This document shows positions 34,386 to 45,879 of a DNA stretch of 64,000 bases, in pieces (the stretch's first letter is position 1; each line of letters opens with the position of its first letter). The DNA comes from Sciurus carolinensis. Lineage: Eukaryota; Chordata; Mammalia; Rodentia; Sciuridae. Location of the stretch: assembly GCF_902686445.1 (NCBI RefSeq), contig NC_062213.1:4461241-4525240 (forward strand), read 5' to 3'. Below the pieces are notes generated by a model. The model was not told where the DNA came from, searched no databases, and saw only the letters and a program-made list of their open reading frames with translations. A program made the position numbers and the translations under genes.

Positions 34386-34800
34386 TCATCCCTGGGCCAT
34401 CACTGTGGTGGCTAAGGGGGCAGGGTGCCATAATTGACTTTGTCTAGATAATGGAGCCCCCCATCCCCTGACTGGGGCAAGGTCTACACTAATGTACAGA
34501 TTCTGCCCACGGTCAAGTATATCTATTCCAATCATCCATTCCAGAACTGGAGGAATAGCCACAGGAGGCGCGGGCTCCCGCTGGACCCCATGTGATGGGC
34601 CTGAGCTAAAACTCCATTGGTTGCGGACCTCCATGGCACCTGCCAACTGCAGGACCCCAGTGACACTCTGGGAGTTCTGGAATCGATATCATCTCAGAGC
34701 CAAGATCTGTGATCCCCACAGTCTGACCATACACACCTCTTTCCCCAGTGCCGTCACCTGGGTAAATGACTATGGCTCCCTCGGAGAGCACCTGGGAAAA
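34386..34800 (-). pseudogene. probable ERVL-class retroviral protease/pol relic
   Basis: Two short minus-strand frames (34606-34791, then 34386-34646 in another frame) look like parts of one broken retroviral reading frame. The second has IGIDIL at residues 39-44, followed by a Gln-Asn and a hydrophobic stretch. That arrangement is typical of the protease-to-reverse-transcriptase junction in class III (ERVL-like) elements. The frame change and stops show it is dead. LTRs and boundaries were not identified. Decayed gag-like DNA may extend up to about 38.3 kb on the same strand, but that is inference. An unrelated open frame by chance is the alternative. Confidence 0.45.
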
Positions 34801-36364
34801 TCAGTGCAGTTTGGTTGTGTGCCAGGCTCTTTCCTCAAGGGAACCTGGTCTCCCCCTGGAAGGATTCTGGATCTGTAAACGGGCTCAAGCCTGGACTCTT
34901 CTGGAAGGAGGAGTAGAAGGGGGCAGGTAGCAGGCGCTAACACAGAAGGCAGTTTCCATGGTGGGTGCTGCCCAAAGGCTCTAGTGCTCAGGGCTGGACT
35001 AGCAGAACATGAAGGTGTGTCTCAACAGCACCTGGTGCTCAGTGGGCCTTTAGCTCAGGTATACGGCACATCTCTCAGTAGCTGCCTTCACTTACTGGGC
35101 AGTATTACAAGAGTAATTCCCCAGAAGGCCGGGTTCACACAAGAGAAGCTGCTGCTCGGAGGTTACCAGGCCCCACCTGCTGGGAGGAAAACCCTGCCCC
35201 ACCCTGGGGGCTCCATCCTCCGAGGCCCCCTCTGTGGGCCCGGTGAGATCCAGACTCTTGGGCTTGTTACTCATGTGATTCTGGTCTGGGGGAGGCCAGG
35301 TAGAGGGGAGCTGCCCAGGCAATGCCACACTGAGTCCACAGATGGATGACCTTGGCATCCTTTAAACCCACCTCGCTAGGGCGAGTGTTCCAGGCCCACA
35401 TTAAGTCATCCTGGAGACTGATATGTATCATTTAATGGTATAAGCAAATCAGTTTTAAAGTCAATGTGGGCTTGAATGTGATATGGACTCTATAGGCCCG
35501 AGTCAAACTATGGGGCGGGGATTTTCCTTGTATTTCTCCAAGTCCCTCTCTACGTTTATCCAATGTGCCCTGTGTCCATGGACATGAACCTGCTTGGCTT
35601 CCATCTATTTTTGGCCAATGGGGAGCAGGAGGTTACAGGAAGGTGTGTGGGCATACTTACCCCCTTCCCTTGACTGGTCCCAGCCCCTGCAGGTAGCCTG
35701 TCCACATAGCCTCTGGTTTCCAGGTTCTGAACAACCCAAAGAGATAATGGAGCTCTGCTGTTCTTCTGGGCATTTTCCTACCTTGATGGCTCCCTTATGT
35801 TCTTTTGAACTTTAGTAAAAATAGTCCCTTCATTCATAAGTACCCACATCTTAGCCAGTGGAGAGCCAAAATTTGCATAGACAGTCTCAGGTCACAGAGT
35901 CAACCCCATTTCTAGCCCTCTGTACAACAGGAAAACTATGTAGCTGCTGGACAGTTGGCTCCAACATGGCTCTGGGCGGAAGTGACAGGACACAGTGGCA
36001 CTTCTCCCTCATTTCTTGCGGAAGCTCTTCTTCAAGGGTAACAGTGCTGATTATCCTGCAAATCCCAACCTCCCTCACTCTTGGCTCAGACCTATGGGGC
36101 CATAGTGGCTTCTAGTGTTCCATTTCTTCTGTGGTCCCTCTACCAGGATCCTGGCTGCTGGGACCTGGGTTTGAATAAGAGTGAGAAAGGGAGGGCCGAT
36201 ATTCACTGCTCAGAGCAGATGGTACTGGCTCACACAGCTGCCCTGTGAATGGTGGAGTCCCCACGGAACCCTCAGGTAAGTGAGCTCACTTGCTGGGCTT
36301 CCTGCTGCCATGGCAACGCCCTAGCGCAGCAATAGATAGTTGGGGGGGGGTGACATCTTGTTAA
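34801..36364. other. intergenic DNA, possibly retroviral in part
   Basis: No gene recognised. It lies upstream, on the minus strand, of the pol-like relic, so it could include decayed internal retroviral sequence. Confidence 0.3.
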
Positions 36365-36388
36365 ACACACACACACACACACACACAC
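36365..36388 (+). repeat. (AC)n microsatellite
   Basis: Twelve uninterrupted AC units. Confidence 0.97.
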
Positions 36389-36624
36389 GTTGTAAGGTGT
36401 TTTCCCTGAAGGACACTGAGCAGGAAGCAGGACAGGGGTGACGTCCAGGAGTCTGACAACTGAGGGCTTCGGTCTTCTACCATGTTCTCTGCTTCAAATA
36501 TTGTCCACATGCTGTAGTACAGGTTGAGATACTGGGCACGATGGGAGCATCTGGGTTGGTGGGGAAGCAATCGGTGCTCACCTGTCAGTGAGCCCTGGAC
36601 GGGGGGCCTTCCACACTTGAGGGC

Positions 36625-36730
36625 TGGGGTCAGGTAGGTCCCATCCAAACCCAGCTCTCCACTGCTTGCTGAGCAAGCCCAGGGCAATTCCTTAACCTCT
36701 CAGAAGCTCCGATGCTGGATCAGGCAGACA
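36625..36730 (+). repeat. MIR SINE fragment
   Basis: CAAACCCAGCTCTCCACTGC, CAGGGCAATTCCTTAACCTC and TCAGAAGCTCCGATGC follow the MIR order (ATCCCAGCTCTGCCACT ... GGGCAAGTTACTTAACCTC ... TCAGTTTCC). Confidence 0.6.
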
Positions 36731-37144
36731 TCCTGCAGCGTAGCTGAGCCAGTGGGACAGAGATGGGAAGAAAGTCCTCATGAGGCATTGGTCAGACCGA
36801 CTGTGGGGCCTGGCTGTTCCCGAGGGAATCAGGGCAGGCCCCCAGGACGGGCAGACCAGAATGCCCTTCCAGACAAAGTGGACTGTGGCCTCGAATCACA
36901 CCTGGAGTATCTGGCAACATCTGGAGAGGCTGAGTGGCTGGGGTCTGTAGCCTAGTGAGGCTGACATGCTGGAGGACGACCCACAGATTTTTCCTCTGTG
37001 AGGTGGGGCTAGTGGTTTTGGGAGTTAATTTTTGCATGGTACTTATTCCACGTAAGCTTAATAGCAGCAGCACATGACAGCAATGCCTGCAGCCGCCTTG
37101 GTGGAGGGTTTGCTCTACCCTAGGCACATTCATCCCCTCCTGTC
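36731..37144. other. intergenic DNA; weak MIR-like patch at about 36985
   Basis: TTTTTCCTCTGTGAGGTGGGG at about 36989 is MIR-like. Otherwise unassigned. Confidence 0.35.
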
Positions 37145-37260
37145 TTTACAAGGGGCCTCAGGCAGGTCCCATTTGATCCTCATTTACCAATGAGGAAACA
37201 GAGTCAAATGCCCTGACCTATGGCTAAGATCCCCAGGGCCGGCAGTCGTTCATGCCCCAG
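37145..37260 (-). repeat. MIR SINE fragment, antisense
   Basis: CCCATTTGATCCTCATTTACC followed by AATGAGGAAACAGAGTCAAATG is the antisense MIR 3' portion. Confidence 0.65.
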
Positions 37261-38004
37261 GAGGCGACGTTTGCAGAAGACAGTATTGTGCTAGCACTTA
37301 CCCATCGGTGCTGGGATGAGATCCAAGCTGGTAAGACACTCTGGGCCGTTTCCCATTCTCCAGGTGGGTGACACACCCTGGCATGCTTGGTCTGCATGCT
37401 CAGTACTCAGGTCCCCACAGTGGGTGGCACGATTCTTGTGACATCTAAAAACGGAGGGTCTAGGCTACACATGAGACAGGCCTGGGCTGTGGGATTCCCC
37501 AGGCCCACATTCTCTGGGATGCCCTGTCTTTGGAGGAAGTCCCCACTGGACCCTGTGGCTCTTGAACTCAAGCCCCAAGGGTTGGTTCCGGGGAAGCTTA
37601 TGGACATGTATGCTGGCCACTCTCTAGATCCCTTCTGGCCCACTCTGCCCTGCATGCCTGGAGAGGTGACCATAGCCAGTCATCCATCTCCCTCTAGCTT
37701 CTAGTGTTTGTCAACAGAAGATACTGGTAGGAGATGGGACAATGAGCATGCTCAGGGTGTGGTTGACCCTTGCCTCCTCCTGCTCTGCCATGGAGGGGTA
37801 CGGTCCATTTCTTTCTGGTCTGACAACTCAGGGCCTCAAAGTGGAAAAGGGTTCCCTCAGTCTCTAGACCCGAGGTGTCTCAATATTCCCCCCTCCTCTG
37901 ATTCCCTTAATGCCATTTTCTTTAGTAGTCCCTTCATTAAACTCTGTCCACATTTGGGGATTCTGTCTATTCCCTACTATAGACCACTTACCTAATAGGC
38001 CTAG
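37261..38004. other. intergenic DNA, possible retroviral interior
   Basis: No gene. Minus-strand open frames here (37407-37673, 37864-38100) are short and were not identified. Confidence 0.3.
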
Positions 38005-38038
38005 AGACTTATTAGGTGGGGGCCTGCCTAATAAGTCT
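38005..38038. other. 12-bp perfect inverted repeat with 10-nt loop
   Basis: AGACTTATTAGG (38005-38016) pairs perfectly with CCTAATAAGTCT (38027-38038). A further CCTAATAGG lies at 37991. A stem-loop in DNA or RNA is possible. Confidence 0.95.
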
Positions 38039-39299
38039 ATCACCTCATTAGGGTGATAACGGGACCTGACATAATGGAGGCAGGGACCGAGTAGGGCCAC
38101 TCAAGGAAATCACAAGCCTTTGTAGCATCAGTGGCGTTAGGGACCCTTGAATGTACAATGAAGAAAGGAGGTTGGTGAGGGCACCTTGGTTTGCCTGGGA
38201 CTTTCCTGGTCTTAACTTTGCATGCTTCACATTCTGGGAATCCCTTCAGTCCCAGGAAGATGATCACCCTAGAGATGAGTCACACTGTCATTGCCACGGA
38301 GGATATTCCACCCTCGAGAGACACTCAAGGGGCATCCAAGTCACTAGGAGCTCTATCCAGGATCTACAGAGGTGGTGGAATGGGTTGAGCCTGCAGAGAC
38401 TGAGGCCCAGAGGGAAAGAGGCAACTGGACAGGCCTCCACCTTAAGAAGCTGCAGTCTAGAAAGGTCCCTGCCTGCACCAGACCCTTTGAAGGCCTGGCT
38501 GCTTGTAATTGCTTTGCAGATGACACCCAGGTAACAGCACCATTGCTATGTATTTAATAATCATTAACATACATGAGATAAGCTCCTCTCTGCTGCTCAC
38601 CACAAGGCCTGCATTTCCTAGGAATGCTTAGTTGCTGTAGTGACAACGTCAGCTCACAGGCCACATCCTGTTGAGGCTCACAGGGAAGGAAGGGTTCAAG
38701 TTTGGGCTTAATTAGTGGTGCCAGGCAGGAAGTTGAACTGCACAAAGCCACCTCTTCATGTGCGGTGCCCTTTGCCTAAGCATCCCTTAGGTAACCCACT
38801 GGCTCAACAGGTAACCTGCTGAATGCCATTCCAGGTGTCCCCCTGGAGAAAGGGCAATGGGGCTCAGCAAAATCATCCGAGTAGGAGCTCCAGTGCCCAC
38901 CCTGTGCCCCTTCCCCGCCTGGTAAACTAGAGCAGTTGGAACCATGTCATGTGGACAAACCACCCTTCCCGGCCTACACCAGAGTCCTGGGAGAATTTGA
39001 GATGGTTGTCAAGCGCTGGTCTCCCCAGGGAGCCAATGCTCACTCTGCTCTGAATTAAACCTAAACCTCCATTTGCAAATTGACAACTCCTGTTTTTACC
39101 TTCTCTGATCCGTGACAGCTCTACCCACTTCTAGGATGCTGTTGTCCTAAGCCAATTAAAAGCCACGAGTAGGTTTCCGGTAGAAGAAGGCCAACCTCTG
39201 AATTCTTCGCCATGGGCCACAGGACCCGTAAGGATGGGCCCCAGGTACCTCCCTGGCCTCTAACTCTACATCTTCTCTAGAACCAAGCATTCTCCTGAC
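38039..39299. other. intergenic DNA, nothing firm
   Basis: No gene recognised. A minus-strand frame at 38040-38267 was considered as gag-like but not confirmed. Confidence 0.3.
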
Positions 39300-39628
39300 T
39301 CAGGGACCAGTCCTTGCTCTTTGGTTTGCTCAGCATGTCCCTTCCTAGGGTCTGGTCAATTCTTACTCAACCTTCAGGGCACAGAGCGGGTTCCTTGATC
39401 TTTCCCCTCCTATCCCTTGGTACCTTGGTAAATCCTGTTTCTCTTGTGCCCTGAACTTTTCTTTCATAGCACTTGTCTAATTATTTGGTTAAGGTCTTAC
39501 TAATTTTCACAAGTCTGCTTCTTCTCACTCTTACAGCAGAATCTTATCTATCGTCATTGCTAGTCTTCAGTGTTTAGCCCTAGAACACCTAGCACACAGC
39601 AGGCACTCAATAAATGTTGAATAAGCAA
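39300..39628 (+). repeat. L2 LINE, 3' portion
   Basis: CAATTCTTACTCAACCTTCAGG, TTTCATAGCACTTGTCTAATT, CTAGAACACCTAGCACACAGC and AGGCACTCAATAAATGTTGAA occur in the order of the L2 3' end, reaching the tail. Confidence 0.85.
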
Positions 39629-39744
39629 GTATGATTTTTTCTTAGAAGAGATAAAGAGGCATTTGGGCACATATCACATATAGACATGGTAGGGAAAATG
39701 AGTTTTCCTCTTTTGCTCTGCGTACCTCGACCTCTGACGTATCG

Positions 39745-39885
39745 AACATTTCTGTAACAACAATGATCAGCCTGACAACTTCACATACACCATCTTATTT
39801 GATATGCAACTCTGAGGTGGTACTATTGTTATCCCCGATTAGCATGGGCAGAAACAGGCACAGAAAGTTAAACTAAGAAGGCTAC
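39745..39885 (-). repeat. MIR SINE, antisense
   Basis: CTTCACATACACCATCTTATTTG, GAGGTGGTACTATTGTTATCC and AGAAACAGGCACAGAAAGTTAA match antisense MIR in order. Confidence 0.8.
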
Positions 39886-40639
39886 AGACAGACTCCAGGT
39901 CGAAGAAAGTGAGTAGTTTCTTCAGATCTCCTTCAGTAACCATAAAAACCTGGAAGCAGGCTGTCCCAGTCTGTAGGCAGTCATAAGGACAAACTTTGGG
40001 CATCATACCTCTTTAGGAATTCAACTATCTTCATGGATATCAATCCACTAAGGTTCTCATAATTGAATAGCAAATCTCATCCTTGCTTTTGTTAGAAATA
40101 TGTTATTTGATTGCACCTTAATATTTGATTGAAAATGTGGACAAGATTCATCTAAGAGTATCTTTCAAAAAGCTTATATGAAGCTGTTGACAAAGGTGCT
40201 TAAGAATGAAAAGTATTAGGTTAGCCAGTCATTAGTTAAAAGATATGGCTTTCCATTTGGAAAGCCAGATAGTACAATCAGCAAATATTTGCATAATAGT
40301 GTCCATAACATTTAAAACTATACATGCTCTGTATCTTATATAATCTTGAAGCATTTATAACTTTGAATTCTAAACCCAGCAAAAAACCAACCATTTGTGA
40401 GGATAGATTAATACTTTCAGACAAAATGAGTTCTGGATCTTACTAGTAATGGAAATAGTCCTCAAAATATTTGCCCCAATTCATCTTATCCAATCTTGAC
40501 TACTTGCTTTGTATACAACTGTCACGTTGGACCTCATTTCAGCTTGTTTCAACTTTATGCGTTTCATCTTTTCTTTCATCCATCTCCCATTATGTATCCA
40601 TAGGCTTTGTTGGGAGCATATTCTGCAGGAGCTTTCAGC
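39886..40639. other. AT-rich intergenic DNA with small palindromes
   Basis: A 9-bp inverted repeat with an ATTT loop lies at 40246-40267, and the palindrome GCAAATATTTGC at 40281-40292. TTCTAAACCCAGCAAAAAACC at about 40367 is L1-like. No gene. Confidence 0.45.
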
Positions 40640-40942
40640 AAAGTGGCTCGAGATGAAGAACATCATGAAAGTAGTGTGTGGCGGAAGAAAGCAGCTGGGA
40701 ACATGGCACAAGGAAGCAGCGAGAGTTCTCACCAAGGACAAAATACATACCCCAAAGTCAGGCCCACTTATGCCCACCTTCTCCAATCATACCCTACCTG
40801 CCTTTGGTTACCACTCAGTTAATCCTAACCAGGGAATTGATGTACTAATTTGTTAACTTTCTCACAATCCAATCATTTCACCTCTAAACCTTCTTGCATT
40901 GTCTCACATGAGCTTTAGGGGGATACCCCATATCTAAACCAT
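40640..40942 (-). mobile_element. ERVL-MaLR LTR (ORR1/MST-like)
   Basis: Read on +: GGGAACATGGCACAAGGAAGC, ATTTGTTAACTTTCTCACAAT, CCAATCATTTCACCTCTAAACC, GCATTGTCTCACATGAGC and GGGGATACCCCATATCTAAACC follow the antisense of a MaLR LTR. No internal sequence is attached. Confidence 0.65.
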
Positions 40943-41084
40943 AACCGTGGGTGATAAACATAGGTCCAAAAATTTAAAAGCGTAGTTTAAACATTTTTGA
41001 TATCTTAGATAGGAATAGAATTCTGAATTGGAAATAACTTTCCTTCCACTTAAGGTATTGCATCACGATTTTCTCTAACACTGC
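40943..41084. other. short AT-rich intergenic stretch
   Basis: Nothing recognised; it may be part of the LINE that follows. Confidence 0.3.
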
Positions 41085-41690
41085 TGTTGGGAAACCTGAA
41101 GATACTCTGCACCCCAGTCCTGCGTAGGCGAGTTTTCTTTAGAAATAAAGCCCACCTACTTCCATTGTTTTGTAACTTCATGGTGTATGCATTGGTATGC
41201 AGAGAGCTTGCTAGGCCCTTTCAGTCTAAAAAGTCATGTCCTTTGTTTCTGGGAAAGCATTTTAAAAGCTTATTAATGATTTCTTCTTTAATTCCCCTTT
41301 CTGGAACTCTTATTATTCAGATGCTGCTTCTCCTGAGATGGCCTTTGAATATTTTCATATCATACCATTATCCATCTTTTTGTTCTTACTTCCTTGGGAT
41401 TGCCTTAAAAAATTTTTATAGCTTCTATTTAGTCTATTCCTATTGAGTTTTTCATGTTTGCATTTGCTTTCAAATTCCAAAAGCTCTTTTTTTTGCTAAC
41501 ACTTCCCCTTTAAAACCCAGTACCCTGTTTTATGCCACAGATACAGCCAGTGTTTCTAGGGATATTAAAGACTATTTTGATGTTTTTTTTCCCTGCTTTG
41601 TCTCAATTATTTCCATCTTTCTCTTTCCTGATGGTCCATTTTCTTCAGTTTTTATGGTAGATATGCCCCTCATCTCTGGGGACCTTTGGT
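41085..41690 (-). repeat. ancient L1M/HAL1-like LINE fragment, antisense
   Basis: TTTCTGGAACTCTTATTATTCAG followed by ATGCTGC, CTATTGAGTTTTTCATGTTTG, TTCCAAAAGCTCTTTTTTTTGC, TATGCCACAGATACAGC and TTTCCTGATGGTCCATTTTC fit the antisense of an old L1M/HAL1 coding region. Confidence 0.65.
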
Positions 41691-43455
41691 TGTCTGTATA
41701 CAACCTGCAGCATGGGAAACTAGGGCCAATTGGTCTCTGAGCACAGGGTGGGGCCTTATGACTGAACTTTGGTGTAAGGTGTCTAGAAAGGCCTTTGGAG
41801 GAGCCCCTGGTGTTGGTCAGAGTCCCAGAGTCTTCTCAAATCTCACGTGCTCTGAGGGATTAGGGCTGGGCACTACGAGGGGAAGGAGCTGGGGTGCTTC
41901 CGTGTGTGTGTGTGTGTGTGTGTGTTCGTCCCCTGGATGCCCTGAAATTTTCAGAGACTTCTGCTCTCATTGCCCTTGGGGACTATAGGCTGGTCTTCTG
42001 GTTCCCTTTGGTGAGCCAACGTCCTTTCTCCTACCATGGGGAACAGAGGCCCCCAGGGCATGGAGCAAGGGTGGGTTTTCCAGGGCTCTGGTGACTTTAG
42101 CCCTCCCTTTCCACCCACACCCCAGAAGTTCCTGGTGCCATCAGTGGGGTCTTTCAGGGCCCTGCGGTGTGACCTGCAGATGTGGCTTTACTGCCCATTA
42201 GCATTTGACGTTTGCAGGGAGACTACTACTAGCCCCCCTCTTTCCAGGTGCTGAAATGTGTTTGTCCCCCTATTCTCTTGTTCTTCTGAACTTGGAAACT
42301 CAGGAGAGTCCCCCCTTCTGTAGTTTCAGCAGAGGTTCAGGAGGGTGAAATCGCATGTTTGTGTGGTATCTTTAGATGATAGTGCTCCAGGTGAAATTCT
42401 CCTGGGATGCACTTCCCTCACTCTCTCCCTGCATGCAGCAGTTGCAGGACTTGGTCTGTCCCATCTCTTCCGGGTCTCAGAGCATCTCATTTCAAACTCC
42501 CCTTTGACCAGGTGAAGGGATCACTAGAGAACTCAGTGTTGCTTACAAATTCATGCTGGTGGAGGATGTGACCCGTTGGAGCCTGGGAAGGGCCAAGTGA
42601 GGGTCTTAAAGGTGCCATGAAGAGAAAACAGCAGTAACTGTCCATCTGTGTGTTGAAGTCCCACTGGGGTGCAAAGGCCATGGGTATAAAGTCAGCATAT
42701 CAAGAAATCTTTCTAAGTGCAGCACCTAATCAAGCCCAGTTCAGCGAGGACCAAGCTGAAGGAGACATGGAGCCAAGCAAGACTAACTGCTCCAAGCCTT
42801 AACGGGAAGGCCAGGACTCACAGGAGCACCATCTCCTCAAAGCTCTCCAGGCAGCACTGACCAGTGACTGGGTGGAGGCCTCCTGGAAGCTGGCCATGAG
42901 GCAGTTAGTACCAGTTATTTCCTGAGAGATAGTGTGCTACATACAGCAGGGAGAAAGTAGGTTTGGACAGAGGAAACCTTCAGATCATGAGCAGTTCTGA
43001 CAGTCTGGAGGGATCCAATGGGAGCCTCAGGGCAAAGGTGGCTCCCAGGAATCATGCTGGACAGAAGTGACCAGGCCCCAGTAGCCCTGCAGCTGCAAGT
43101 TTCCAGGAAGAGCACAGCATCAGACAAGAACCAAAAGCTGGATGCTGGCCATGAATGGAAGCTACTGAAGTAAATGGCAGGTTTCTCCTTGGAAGGGGGT
43201 CTGGGGATACACCCCAGTTCAAAGAGCTCCACTCATCTCTTCTCCCATTACCACCTGGGGAAAGGCAGGGGGGTACACTGGCTTGGCCAGTAGATTATCC
43301 AGTTTTATGCTGCTAGATGGGCCCCCGGATGACTAGTGCCCAAGTTCAAGATGGTATTCACAGGGATCATGAAAATATCCGAGAAAAGTTTTTTTTTTTT
43401 CCTGTAATCCTGCTAAAGAAACAGGGCAGGGCCTGGGATAGAAGAGCCTCAAGGA
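41691..43455. other. intergenic DNA, nothing recognised
   Basis: Mixed composition. It contains a (GT)n run (listed) and a 12-nt T run at 43389-43400. No gene or firm repeat. Confidence 0.4.
41902..41925 (+). repeat. (GT)n microsatellite
   Basis: Uninterrupted GT dinucleotides, 12 units. Confidence 0.97.
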
Positions 43456-43600
43456 ATACTTATAATTATTTCCATTTTCCAAATGTAGTGTGTGCCAGGC
43501 ATTTTTCTCCACCTCTCCATATATTAACATAATATCCAGGACTTTCACAATAGTAAGTGTACCTTCCTTCCATTTTATAGAGAATGCCAAGGGTCAGATG
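43456..43600 (-). repeat. MIR SINE, antisense
   Basis: TAGTGTGTGCCAGGCATTTTTC, CATATATTAACATAATATCC and TCCATTTTATAGAGAATGCCAAG match antisense MIR in order. Confidence 0.7.
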
Positions 43601-44829
43601 GACAGATGTGTGTGGACAGAGGCTGCAAAGAGCCCAGGTGAGGCTGCCTGGGCAGGAGAGTTGTGTGGGGAAGAAAGTGAAGCCGGACTGGTGTGGAGCA
43701 AGTCAGTGTTGGAGGGAGGGGGTGAGGTGGGAGTGGGAGGCCTGGAGAGCCAGCAGGGCCCTGTCGTGGGGATGTGATGTGTGCTGTGGTTGCTTGGTGG
43801 CATCTGCTGTAGACACAATGCTGCCACGTCCTTGACTTCAGCACAGTGCTGCTGGACAGCTCCACGTGCATTTCCCAGGTCTGTCCCAGTGAGGTGGCTG
43901 TCCGCTTTATCTGGAGCCAGCTGGGCTGCTTGACCCTGTGAAGAAACACTTGAAACACAGGGGAGTTAGTGCCCGAGAAGCAACCTTGACCAGAGTGTGG
44001 TGGGAGCTTCTGGGCAGAGGCCCGACCCTCAAGTCCTGTGTGTCACCAAGTCACATTGCACCCATTTTCTCAGCAGGGCTGTAGTGGGCCCGAGTTTCAG
44101 TAACCCAGAGCTTTACGCAGCCCTCAGCTCTGCTGGTCTGCTCCCTTTCCTCCTCTCCCACTCGCTCACTGTGCTTCCTGGGATATCTTCCCCCCAAATC
44201 GCCTTCTGGTCCAGCTCTCGAGTTCTGCTTTGAGGAAGAGAAGGGCGCTGGACCTGGACAATGGAGGCTGAAGTTGCCCCCTTTTCCTGAAGCTATCCAC
44301 CTCGGCTGGGAACAGCCAGCCAGCCCTGGCAGGGACAAGGAAGCATAGTTCTGGGACGCCCTGCATGCTGAGAACCCTGGAGCAGTGTGGGCGCCACCGC
44401 GACAGAGCAGGGGGATGGGTGCACAGCAAGGGCCCTTCTGGGAGAGCAGCGACCGTGACCGAGCTGGGCACACTAGGCCACTCACATTCTCCAGTCCTTT
44501 CTGCCAGACCCTGTGACTGAGCAAGCCTCCCCTGCTCGCCAGTGGTCAAGTCAGCCCTCAGACAGTGAGCCTTCTGCCCCCGACAGGGTGCCCTGGCTGC
44601 GTGTCCTAGGTGGGGCCACCCATGCCCACTCCCACAAAGTCACACACTAAGATGTGCTACAGAACTTGCTCCTAGTTTTCAATGGAACCACAGTTTTTCC
44701 CTACCGTCTCCTCACTTCTGATGAAAATTAGTCTCAAAGAAAAGCTTACTCCTGTCAGGGAAGGCTGGCCTCCTTGGCTTTGGCCTGGTCCCATGCAGTT
44801 GTGCTCAGGAGGCTAACACTGTACCGGGC
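43601..44829. other. intergenic DNA, nothing recognised
   Basis: GC-rich intergenic sequence. Overlapping open frames without domains. Confidence 0.4.
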
Positions 44830-45183
44830 AGGCCTGGAACCCCATGGTCAGAAGATTTCATGAAGAATCTCAGTTTGGATGTTCAATAAATGCATTTGAG
44901 AACTCTGGAGAACGTCACGGAGTTCAGAGAACCCTGAACACTGCTACCTCTGGGCACAGTCGCCTCTTCCTAGGAGGGGCAGAAGCACTCAGTCCCGCTT
45001 CCTCAATAGCCCACGGCATGGAGAGTCTGTCCTGTACCTGCACGCTAGCCGACGGACTTGCAACACAAGCTGACGCAGACTTGCAACACGACAACTTTCT
45101 ACAGCCACTTTTGTTCCACTCCTCCTCAGGCAAAGTGAACTTGTTTTTATTAGACCCAAGGCAAAGCATTACTGCAGTATGTT
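44830..45183 (+). other. unidentified sequence ending at an A-tract (possible retrocopy)
   Basis: A 113-codon open frame (44844-45185) leads directly into A15 and then (AC)n. Such a layout can come from a retroposed transcript, but no parent gene is recognised and no AATAAA lies within 30 nt of the A-tract. The frame is weak evidence for coding. Confidence 0.25.
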
Positions 45184-45201
45184 AAAAAAAAAAAAAAACA
45201 A

Positions 45202-45233
<32 letters not shown>
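45184..45233 (+). repeat. A-tract followed by (AC)n microsatellite
   Basis: A15, then CAAAAA and about 14 AC units. The combination is typical of a microsatellite grown from a retroposon tail. Confidence 0.95.
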
Positions 45234-45234
<1 letters not shown>

Positions 45235-45474
45235 GAACAGGCTTACTAATCCATGTTTCATTATTTCATTTTACTTAGGAATGATCTAGGCATCCAAGGA
45301 GTGCCCATTAATTATCAGTCCAAGGTTTTAAACTACCTAAAGGTCTTGGAAACTACCTTCAGGTTGACAAACTTCTAATCAATTTTGAAATGCAACTTCA
45401 TAATGATGGTTTGATTTAAATACAGATCTTTATTTTCCACAGTCTTAAACATATAGATGTAGAAGCTAAGCCAC
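45234..45474. other. AT-rich intergenic DNA
   Basis: Nothing recognised; it may be an upstream part of the L1 3' UTR that follows. Confidence 0.3.
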
Positions 45475-45730
45475 AATAACATGAAGGAGGGAAAGGAAAG
45501 TTTAGTAGGACAAAGGGGAATGGAAGGAAGAGAGGAGGATAGGAAGACAGTAGAGTAAGTCTCATAATTTTCCCATGTACACACATGAAATTAAGTGAAC
45601 ACCATCATGCCCACCCACAAGGATGAGGTCCTAATTAGAATAAGATTCCATCTTGTATGATTTTATCAAAATGAATTCTGCCATCACATGTAACTAAGAA
45701 CCACCAATAAAATTAAATAAAAATGATCCT
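45475..45730 (+). repeat. rodent (sciurid-type) L1 3' UTR fragment
   Basis: A purine-rich GGAAGAGAGGAGGATAGG stretch, then CCCATGTACACACATG, TGAATTCTGCCATCACATG and CACCAATAAAATTAAATAAA resembles a 3'-truncated sciurid L1 3' UTR including its poly(A) signal. Confidence 0.55.
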
Positions 45731-45879
45731 GTATTGGTTTGGGCAGAGCACACCCAAGTAGAATAAAAAAATATGCTTTTATTATATTTAAACACTGATA
45801 ACCATTTTAATAATACACTGATCTAATTCCATTTGCCAAAATTTTACCAAAATAATGGTAACCTATTTAAAGACATTTG
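45731..45879. other. AT-rich intergenic DNA
   Basis: Nothing recognised. Confidence 0.3.
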
